From contig NC_134841.1 of the NCBI RefSeq assembly GCF_965363235.1, positions 38,407,440-38,471,439 of the forward strand: 64,000 nucleotides of DNA. Direction: 5' to 3'. The DNA is from Mytilus galloprovincialis (taxonomy: Eukaryota; Mollusca; Bivalvia; Mytilida; Mytilidae). Of this stretch, positions 36,905-48,276 are shown piece after piece. Under the pieces are notes generated by a model. It saw nothing but the letters and a program-made list of their open reading frames with translations, was not told where the DNA came from and searched no databases. Made by a program: the position numbers and the translations under genes. How positions within the stretch are numbered: position 1 is the stretch's first letter; each line of letters opens with the position of its first letter.

Positions 36905-39520
36905 ATTAGTGTAAAAGAGGGACGAAAGATACCAGAGGGACAGTCGATTTCATAAATCGAAAATAAAGTGACAACGTCATGGTTAAAAATGAAAAAAAAG
37001 GCAAACAGACAAACAGATCCTGCTCCACATGTGACACCCGTCGTGTAGCTTATGTGATAACAAATCCGGTAAATAGTCTTATTCGGTAGGTCATATTCAT
37101 GAAAGGAAGGGAATTGTAGTTACAAAGTAAGGAACTTATTTGATATTATTTGTGAAACGGTTACCATGACGGTCAACCAACTCGTGATGGCGTCCGTAAA
37201 ATTTACGAAGGGATGATTCTTCACCATTTGGAACTCTTGGTTTAATAGCTTCCTTGTGAGCAGCAATCCTTTATCAAGAAAATCATGATAGGAAATGCAA
37301 GCTCGGGAATATCGTAGCAATTGGGAGATATATACCCCGTATGCAGGTGCTGCTGGAATTTTGCTACTTAGAAATGGAAAGTTCACAATTGGAAAGCTTA
37401 AATCATCTCTTTTGTCGTAAAGTTATGTTTTCAACCGACCATTATAGTCAATTTCTAGATGTAAGTCAAGATATGAGGCCGACTTAACTGTATCTGTAGT
37501 ATCCTTTATCTCTAGTTCGATGGGATAGATGCGTTCAACATAGTCACCAAATTTTGAATTATTTAGTGAAAGAACATCATCTATATAGCTGAAGGTTTAG
37601 TTAAGGGATATTGCTAACTTCTTATCCTTCTTCATAAGAAGTTCCTGTATGAAGTCAGCCTCATAATAATAAAGAAACAAGTCGGCAAGAAGAGGGGCAC
37701 ACTTTGTACCCATTGGAATGCCGACAGTCTGTTGAAAAGCACGTCCTTCGAACGTAACAAATATGTTGTCAATCAAGAAATCAAGCATCATGATAATGTC
37801 AGTTTCAGAGAATTTTTGTTTGAATCATAGTGATCCTTTACAAAGTAGGATTTATCCCTCCCTAAGACAAGATACTTGCATCTACGTTGGCCATTCTTTT
37901 TTATCAAACAAAGCAATACCAACTCTTTCAATTTGTCTTTTAGTTTGGAATGTGGAATACTTGTGTAAAGTGTAGAAAAGTCAAATGTTTTAATACTATT
38001 ACACGATGACAGGGAGTTAGATTTTTTTCCCTTAAAAGATATTTGGATTTTTTTTAGTATCCACATCTGATTCACGCCACCTCTAGAATAGGCAGTTTCA
38101 CAATAAATTTGAAGCCCGTCTTTGATTGCTGATAAAATAGATGTTAATAATTTAGAAAGAGGTTTCGTGGAGCACTTGGAAGACCCAGCAATATACAGTT
38201 GTTTGTAAGGACACTTATGTAGTTAAGGTATCCAATACAGTGATGGAAGATCCAGTTCCTCATATTTGGTTGAAATTCCAAAGGAACATAGAACAGACCT
38301 AATAGTATGATTATCCAGGATTTCCTCTTTGGTAAGTGTCGTGAGGGTATATGTTGAGTTTCCAGGTGAATTGTCGATACCTAATTCGTTTATCAAGCAG
38401 TTAATGTAATGAGTTTAACACAAAAACGATGTTGTTTGGGGCTTTTATCTGCGGGGACAACAACATATTTGTCATGGAGGTAGGATAAGTGTTTTGCAAC
38501 ATTTGGGTCTTTAAAGATTGACGTAGCATGCACATTGATAGACCCATTCAGTTTCTTAATTCTGATTTGTATCAACGACCTCACTGCGTAATCCATTCTA
38601 AAAGAGTGTCTACGTCTTCCTTCTTGGCTTAGCCCATTGCCTCGCATAATCCTCGACTGAATCCATCAAAATTTTAAAGTTGTGTTTCCAATTGATGGAC
38701 TTAGGCTCACGATATTTCGGACCTTTTGATAACACACATTTCGTAGGGAAGTGTTATTAACAATGTTGAGGTCACCGGTAATAACGTGGCCAGCCGGATT
38801 ATATGTGAATTGGGAACTAGCACAAGTGTAATCAGGAGTTTTAGACTTGAAGTCGTCAATATTGTGATCCTGCAAAACCTGTTTGTAATTGAAAATTTTA
38901 GTTGCAATAGGTTTGGTATATAGGTATAAGAAATTATTGGTACAGACTGATCTTTGAAATAAAGAGGTATTTTCGATTGAACTTATTTATGACGAAGGAT
39001 ATTGCCTAAGTTGACGCCATCGAGACCTTTGTTGGCAAAGGAAAGATTAAGGAAATATCTTTTCTCTGTTTCATCTTCTTCAATGCGGACTGGCTTGAAA
39101 AGTCTGTGATTTGCAATATCCGAAATCAAAGCTGTAAGTTTGTATTTGTTTGAATGAGGGTTTGTTTGTAACTGTGGTCTCCGAACATAAATTGAACAGA
39201 GAATGAAGTTTAGAAAGGGGTAATGAATAAAGTTTCGTGCGAATGTGATGAATACCTACCGGCTTTTGTATAAATGGCAGCAAGTCATTAATAGAGACAT
39301 CATGCAGAGTAGGTGATGTATAATCACGATGACCATGACTGCGTCTACGTCGAGGAGTAGAGTTGAAAATATGCATCACATTCACCGAGTTACACGAAGG
39401 ACTAGATAGAATACCTATACCATCAATTTTGTCATTGCAACCATATGGGGTCGCAGTTCCCAATTGTCTAATCCAGTAGTCCTCTTTTTGTCTACGGAGA
39501 GGCGTTGCAAGATGTAGTAC
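36905..39520 (-). mobile_element. Penelope-like retroelement, family B, long broken copy
   Basis: Minus-strand coding traces run from about 39463 down to 37120: an N-terminal part (TPRRRRSHGHRDYTSPTLHD), a Cys-bearing part (DYTCASSQFTYNPAGHVITG), a linker with YVVVPADKSP, then fingers (FDFSTLYTSIPHSKLKDKL) and palm (GIPMGTKCAPLLADLFLYYY) of the reverse transcriptase. The C-terminal end (AAPAYGVYISQLLRYSRAC) and a non-coding tail ending near 36905 follow. Reading is spread over all three frames, so the copy is broken in several places and not functional. It ends only about 280 bp from the end of the channel gene at 39798 and is on the same strand, downstream of it. The 5' limit is approximate. 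Confidence 0.75.
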
Positions 39521-39797
39521 ATGATTTCATGGTGTAAAAACGGCCATATTTTTCCAATTCCATTAGATAAACCTTGATTTAGTCACCATTCAGTTCTATA
39601 TTCCTCGTTCAAGATATCCCTGATATATAGATTGACTTAATTTTCTCATTATAATTATTAAACTAATCTGAATAGATATTTTATTCAGTTAAATTACAAA
39701 ATGTTACACCTATGTTTCATAGCAATAGTATACGTATTTTTTTTTTAAATTTGAAACTTTTGAGAACTCTTTTAAAAGTTCTTGAAATTTTGGAGGA
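39521..39797. other. 3' flank of the channel gene
   Basis: The complement of AATAAA at 39680-39685 is a likely polyadenylation signal for the minus-strand channel gene, about 115 nt past its stop. Confidence 0.5.
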
Positions 39798-42700
39798 TTA
39801 TCTGGTATATAACGGTATAATAACTAGAATAGTCATAATAGTGATAAATGTAGCAATAACATATACTATAAAAGATGCCCGTTCTACTGTTTCCGCGATA
39901 AAATACCATTCCTGTTTACATAACATGTTTTGCTGATGAATATTAAATTCATTGTCACTATCTTCGCTGTCATCGTTTATATCATTCCTTTTGTCGTGAT
40001 TTTCATCGTCTTCATCGTGATGATGGCGTTCCGTTCGTATTAAACCTTTTCGTAGTGCAAGCTTGTAAGATCTCCGCAATTTTTGTCGATTCAATCGAAA
40101 TGGATCTTCGCGATTACATGGTTTTAGATTACTCTCTGATGAACTGTTGGTTGGTACGTCAGGACACAGAGGTTCTTTTTCGTTTAGTAAATCTGCAAGT
40201 TCCAGGATGTCGTCTTCAGTCTCGGATGTTTTCCTGTCCGGCATTACCGGTTCAGTAAAATGCTCTTTACCACTATCATATTCTTTATGCAAATTTAAAT
40301 CTTGGTTTGGTTTATCGGAACACAAGTAATACCTGTCTACGCGAGACGAAAACTTTGAACAAGTAATCTTTCCCAAAATTCCTTTGCACGCTTTGGACAG
40401 TAATGGAGGCACTTCTGGTATCGGGTTTCGTTTCCCGCGGTTTTTAATATTCATGACCAACGTCGACATTATAAGGGACGTACAGTTGAATGTCATCACT
40501 AAAAATGTAAGAATTCCTAGAAAAGAAAGAGGAAAACGGTAATTTAAAGCTTTCGTATATTCCACATGTGAAAATAAACAACAAATTAAAACAGTTATGT
40601 ATTTGGATTGTATTTGTGTTTTTCATAATTTTCCTTGGTTTCAGAAGAGAACCAGCGGACGACTTGATAAATTCGTCTTGGTATAAGTATGTTATTCATG
40701 GCCTCCGTTTTACTTTGGTTAAAAGTTTCAAGGAGAATAGTTCGCGCTTTGTCATTTGTGGTCAACTGCGTGGATCAGCCTTCAAAACATCGTATTGGTT
40801 CATTTGCGGTGTACAAAGGCAAAATTTGGAAGAACTAAAAATTACTGATTATTTATACAGAATTTCAAGAGTTTTTAAGAACATAGTTAAAAATCTGGAG
40901 AATCATACCTAGTATGGGCGTTGTATTGGTGTCGGGAACGTTGTCTGATATTAGCAACTGTAGAACATACAGAGTCAGGAAAACAGTCAGTCCGATTGAT
41001 ATCTTGTCCCCATGATGTGATGGCAGGCAAAACGAAAACAATGATAGAATACTCAGCAACATTGTTGGTGCTATAACGATATATTCATAGTATCTAGATT
41101 TCCTCTTCAAGTTGATCTTTAATACAACCATCGGGTGGTTACCGTTTCCTGGACAGCATTTTGAGTCCACAACCTCTCGCCTTAGGCTCGCATCAACCAA
41201 ATCAAATTCGCTATTAACCACATAGTCATCTAAACCTGGTTTTGTTTGGACGGGTTGAAGGTCTAACTGAGTTTCATCATAAATCCACGATCCAAAATGT
41301 ATTTCACATATCTGTTCGTCGTACGGAAAGAATGTAGCATCCACACGACAGACGCTTTTAGTCATTATAGGTATAAGCCACGTGACGTGACCATCATTCT
41401 GGATCATCAATCTCCCGCCAGTTACATTAACAAAGTCGTCAATTTTGTTGCCTGCACTGCTCAAGAAAAAAATAATGTTTAAGAAATAAAGTATATGAAT
41501 AGCAATGAAAGAATGCAATATTTAAAAGTACTACAATTTGTATTTCATTTTTTTTTCATAGTAATGCATATAAACTATATGGCATGGATTTTACTCATAG
41601 TTAAAGGTTTTTGATTTATGTGTCAGTTTGATTTCTTGTTGAAAGTTATCATATTGCATTGGCAATAGAACCACATCTTCTTATTTGTATATTGCAAGCA
41701 CTGCTCAAGAAAAAAATGCGTGTTAAAAAATATATAGCCGTTTTTGAATACATGATAAAATGCAATATTTAAAAAACACTACAATTTACATTCCATGTAT
41801 TCCATAGTAACGAATATAAACTATGCGTTATGAGTTTACTCATTGTTGAATGCAGTTATAAATTCTGTGTCATTTGGGTTCTTGTGGAAAGCTGTCTCAA
41901 TGGCAATCATATCACATCTTCTTTTTTGTATTATTGCGAATCCTATCATAGTTTTCCACAGATTCACCTGCAAGTTACCTGTCCATTTAAACTTTTGTAA
42001 GTCCTATTGTCCCATCTAACAAATACAACAGCTATTGTTCTCTGTTTAGTTTATTCAATGGGACCTTTACATTTCTTGAAAGAGAAATCTATCACTCACT
42101 GATTAATTTACCTGAACAAAAAATTGAACTGTCAATGATGGAAATACATGTACAAATAAGTAATTATGAAACTGCATGTGATGTTGTATTCATTCAATCA
42201 ATAACACATTTTCAATTTGTTTGATATAAACACTGATTTAAAAATTTAAAAATTAAAAGTTGATTTCTGATCAAATTTCAACATTTTACCTATTAAAATT
42301 TGCTTTTTTTCAGTCTGTTCATAAGTAAAAATTTGAAATGATAATGTTTAAATAAAGGTCTTCATAAATGTATTCTTTATAACTGAACAACCACAAAAAA
42401 ACATGCAAATTCTTTAAAACATAAATGCATGCAGTAGTTAAAAAAAAATCAGAAATAAACTTTTTATAATTAAATCAGTGCTGATACTGAACAGACTGAA
42501 AATATATTATTGATATTGAATAAATACTGTATCACATGCAGTTTATGTGAGTTTATACATGTATTTCAGTGAACAAAGAAGATATTTTTTTGGTCAGGCA
42601 AATTAATCAATGAGTGATAGATTTCTCTTGGAAGAAATTTAAAGGTCCCATCAAATAAACTATACAGAGAACAATACCTGTTGTATTTGTTCAATGGGAC

Positions 42701-45700
42701 AATAGAACTTTCAAAAGTTTAAATGGACAGGTAACTTGCAGGTGAATCTATGGAAAACTATGATAGGGTTCGCAATAAGTAGTTCATGTACTGCATGTAG
42801 TTTGTGTTCAATGAACATATCAGGTATAAAGACAGAATGGAAATGGAAAAAAAATCAGAATACATGCATGAACTCTAAACAGACTGAGACGGGATAATCA
42901 TATCTTACTCTACATTTATCACCCGTCACACGTTCAAATGATACATTTGGTTACACTCGTCCTGAAAATATGAAATATTCACTACAGGATGTTAAGCAAC
43001 CAACAACCAATATGTGAATCATTTGGTTACACTATAGTTGGTACAAAGTGTATGATATGATCTCAAAGCGCACATCAAGTTTTTTTCTAGAATACGTAAG
43101 AGGCAAATAAAATCGCACGTAGTATAGAAAGTATATAGTGTCAAATCCGAAGTACTTAGTAAACGTAGTGATATTATAACAAGTCGGTCAAATATTGTAA
43201 ATCTCATATGCAACTATTTAAGTCATAATCATAAAGTTCGGTAATTCTGCATGTTACTGGTTTGCGATTATGACATGCAGAAACCAACTAGTGTCTACAA
43301 ACACTGAATTATGGGTTTCTGACTCCGGACATGCATACCAAGAATATAGTACGGCTGAACGTGTCTGCAAGTGCTCAATACTCCTACATTGTATAACATG
43401 AGATAGTGTAGTAACAGGCTTGATTTATCAGACCGACATTCGGCATACAAACAGACCCTATCATAAAGTTAAAAGTCACAAGGTATAGTATGATAATTAT
43501 TACATTTAAATAAATAATTTAATTATAATAAAAGCAAACTATGCACATGTATGGTCGACCCCGTACTAAACCGTACTAGTATACTCATACGGTACGAGCA
43601 TACGTTTGAAGGTATACTTACGCGTACGGTTCAAATATTCATATTGTCTGGAACATATATACATGTAGCATAGTTCAAATATTTTTTTTTTATACTTGTA
43701 CTCATCATGGATAATATACAATACAGAACCACATCCGCGTATAATTTATTCAATCCATCTTTTATTCTGAAACAAATTCATTTTCCTTTTTGAAAACAAA
43801 ACAAATATGCAAACCAATGAGTGACGGAAATCTACTGAGCACCACAAAATGCATGAATGTGTGGTATTCTTTATCATTATTTTGATTTCAAACAAGAACA
43901 TGATGGTTCAAAGTCTATTTTTGAGATTTACGGACCGTTTTGGCTGCTGTGGAGCCTAACAGACACCGAATGGAAATCTTAGTTATGTTTTATAGATATT
44001 TGCAAAGGAAACTTAAATGTCAAATATATAGGCTCCAAATTATGTCTCCAGCATATACATAAAGAGAACGCTATGTTGGAGTTTCTTGTGGATGAACAGA
44101 TGTTTACTAAAGAATAAATAAATGTATAATAGCTAGATAACTTTTCAGAAATGTTGTCTGTTTTATTGATAGAAAATCGCAACACAAAGATCACATTTTT
44201 GGTGATAAAGCAAATACTATATATATAATCTTTTCATTCATGAAAAATATAATTTATGCTGACAAGATATACTTTTTAAGAACAAAAGTCCATGCTTTTA
44301 ATTAGATCTATAATATCGGGTGTAAAAAACAGAAAATTGATCTATTGATAATAAAAAAAAAAATTGTTTGGTCTTTTACGGTGCTTTTTTGTGGACTTTA
44401 GCGGAACATGTTATTGTGGACTTTAACGGTGTTTTCTTGTGGACTTTAGCAGAGGTCATTTTGTGGACTTTAACGGCTTTGTGGACTTTAGTGGAAAATT
44501 GTTGTGGACTTTAGAGGAATTGTGGACTTTAACGGTGCCACAGTCCTTATTACGATTATACCACGTTCTCATTGCGCTTATTCTGCGACCTCACTACGCT
44601 TATCAAGATCTTTCTACGCTCATCACGTTCTCACTTCGAACATACCACGAGTTATCCGATTGCAGTTCACGATCTTACCACGCTTCTACTGCGATTATAA
44701 CACGTTCTTATCACGATTCTGGTTCTCCGTTAAAGCGCATATTAACGTCAGAGTTAAAAATGATAAAATATAAATTGCAGTTAAACTTGTTTATAAAGAA
44801 TATGGAACATCCTCATAGTGTATTCTATCCACCATATAAATTTCAGCATGTAATATGCTACCGTTAATTTGTAATGAGCGTAGTACATTTTTGTAAGATC
44901 GCGGTATGAACATGGTATCGTTGTGTGGTCGTGGTAAGAGCGTGCTGTAATCGCAATAGAAGTGTGGTATAAGATTGTGTTGCAATCGGATAAATCGTGG
45001 TATGGTCGTAGTGAGGACGTGATGAGTGTAGAAAGATCGTGATAATCGTAGTGAGGTCGTGATGCGAACGTGGTATAATCGTTGCGGGATCGTTGAAGAA
45101 GCGTAATGAGGATGTATTAGCATCGTGAAAGCAACGAACATTTAAAGTTTCATGCCACTCATACCGCGACCTCACTACATTTGATTTTATTTAAGATCGC
45201 GGTGAGCGTGGTGCGATCGTGGTCTAGTGGGACTGGGGCTTAACCGTACTTTGATAATGGCTACTTAATAAAAAGCATGATTTAATTTCCCTTTGTTTGC
45301 ATGCATTACTTTGTTTATGTATTATTTAAAACCATTATTGATATTACTCACGTATTGAATATGAAAATATCAGGATTCCATAACTTTGATGATGGTACAA
45401 TAAGAGTGTCCAGTCCGTCATACTCAGAAACTGACCATACAAGTTCTTCGTCTTTCCAACACTAAAAGAAATATTTCAACAGTACCAATGATCGGACCTT
45501 GCAAGCTATTATAAGTTACCCCTTGTAGTGTTTAGTTTTTGTATTGTTGTTTGTCTACAGTAACTGCTGTTTGTCTCTTCGTCGTTTTCATCTTTCAATT
45601 GGCTATGGTATATTCATGTTCTTCCAATTATGATTTGTATAATGACCCCATAGTATATTCTGTCGCTTTTGATAAAAGATCAGGAACTTGATATATTACC

Positions 45701-48245
45701 TTAGCTGTGTACATATATAATATCAGTGACTGCCTTGGATAGCAAACTTGGAAACTTGGAATTGATTGTAAATGGCAAACACACAATTATTTATAGGACT
45801 AGTATATTTAATATGTTCATATAATACAGAAAACGCAGAAATAATTGAAATTAATATACAAAAACAAAAAAAAAAAAATCACGGATTTTGGAAAAAAGGG
45901 GTTCCTAATAAAATATTTCTGTCTCCAAGTGATAAAACCTTGTGGGGGAGGCAACCAAGTACGCTTACAACATTATAGAAACGTACCGAATAGAAATCTT
46001 AATGATCTAGAAGGTGAACATTTTTTACCATATGAATTCTAGAATAATTTACGGTTTTGAAAATTTGACATTCAAATCGCACACAATAATCCTCTGCGAT
46101 TAGATGCAAAAATATGTATGCATGTATGAGTATGAGTATAGATATGCTAATGTGGGTACAGCCTGTACAATTTTTAAAGTGTGTATATCTTTTAGATCGA
46201 GTCCTAGAAATTCGGCAAAGCTGTTCATTTAGTAATACAAATATGCATCTATTGATTACAAATCGATACAATGACGGATGAGTTTATACAAACCTCTGTT
46301 ATCCAAACAGAAGAAGTCAGTATCTGTTTCTTCTCATCCTACAAAATTCGAATTATTGGGATATACAAGCTTAAGACGACGTTGCCTTTTTATCTTGCTT
46401 CCACGAACTTTCGAAAATTACACCTGACAACCGATTAGACAAAAAAAAATGACTATATAGGCTTATTAAATATTAAAAGTGACTGCTGACGTTTATGAAA
46501 CCTTGATATTCATTTCACATGGTAATTTTCATACCAATCAATCATTATAAACAGGACCACTTCTCTTTCCTATTGTCAATTTTCTCTTCCTAAAAGTAAT
46601 TAAAAGGTGAATTCGTTTTCCAATTCTATTTATGAAGCGTTTCTCAGTATGTTCGATATGCTCATGTTTAAAGTGAAGTCTTGGATTTAAATTGAAAATT
46701 GAATGTATCTTTTTATTGGGATGTAAAAGCGTTGACCGTTTGGTATCACATTTTGTATAAGGCACAGAAGCATGACACCTGTCTTCTGTTATTGTATTTA
46801 ATATGTTCCCATGGGAATGTATACCGCACATTCTTTTTATTCATATTAGGTACAAATTTGGCACCGTGAAAATGTATCGTATTCATAAAAAGGAGGTGTT
46901 GTATGATTGAAAATTAGATTACTAACAACATGAATTGGAATTAAGCAATCAAGTGTTTTCTTCATCGATATAAAGAAATATGAGCAACACGACGGATGCC
47001 ACATGTGGATCAGCATCTGCTTACCCTTCCGTAGCACCTTAGATTACCCCAGTTTTTGGTGGGATTCTTGTTGCTCAGTCTTTATGAGGTGTTCTATATT
47101 AGTAATTGTTTGTCTGTTTGTCTTTTTCATTTTCGACATGGCGTTGTCAGTTTACTTTCGACTTATGAGTAAGTTAAACTAAAGCTATCAAAAAGTGACC
47201 TGATTCATTCCATACATATGCCAATTATAATTGTCGCCGACATGAATGTTTTTTGGTATATTTCGCCTCTCTTTTACCACTAGACGTTAATATTAAAAAT
47301 AAAAACAATCTATCTTTAGAAACATGCATGAAATACTTAGAACTGGACGTTTGTAATTACCTGATCAATAGAGTCTAATTAACTGTAGTAGTTCAAAGGG
47401 TCAGAAACGTCAGTCTATCGAATCTGATTATGACAGCCAGAAAAGGAGAAAAAAGTATAGCGGTCGGAAATTTTACTTTCAAGTCAGTTTTAGATCCATT
47501 CGAAGACTTGTTTGTCTGACACTATCAATCAACGTTTCAAACAAATAATACACAATACTATTTAAAATCTTGAATTAGAAAATATCTCACCAAATCAAGT
47601 ATTTGATTTAACGCAACACCAAATTTTACTACAACTGGGATGTCGGCTGATTTTGTTGGTCTTGGTGAAGTGCTATAATTCTGAAATAATTCTCTAAACA
47701 GTCTTTTTTCTGTTCCCTCTATTTTTTCTACAAATAAACAAAATCATCTTAATAATTTACATAAATACCGTTTGTCTGAGGTCAGATGCCTCTTTAATAT
47801 ATATCATCCCTGGTATAAGAATATTTATCATATACTTAGAATAATAACATATGATTTTTACTGTATGATAATAGCATTAAATTAAAGTAAATTCCATATT
47901 TTTCGAATTGGTGCTTAGCGGGCTGATATGAAAAGTTTATCACATGCTTCGAACGTTATCACATGCCTTTCCGTAACGTTATCACATGGCATTCCGGTGA
48001 TACTCGGCAAATTCCGGAAAATACACCTCAATGCTACGTTTTTAGTGAAACATTACAGAAAGTGTACAAAACAATTATTTGGATACTGGAAAGTATATTG
48101 TGTAAAAAAAAAAATTAAAAAAAACAACAAAACAAAAAATAAAAAATTATTAAGTAAATGCATTTTTTAACAGTTTCAAACAAAATTTAGAAAGTTACTT
48201 TAAAAAAAAGTTGACTTTCCAAACAGTGTTCATTATGTAAAGTGT

Positions 48246-48276
<31 letters not shown>

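Noticed and set aside
40568-40912. 114-codon plus-strand open frame
   Set aside because: Overlaps intron 5 and the edges of channel exons on the opposite strand; no domain.
44439-45175. Overlapping His/Thr/Arg-rich open frames on both strands
   Set aside because: Produced by the word-built repeat in the channel intron.
46538-47037. Two minus-strand frames of 97 and 63 codons
   Set aside because: They run antisense to a Penelope-like tail region and show no domain.
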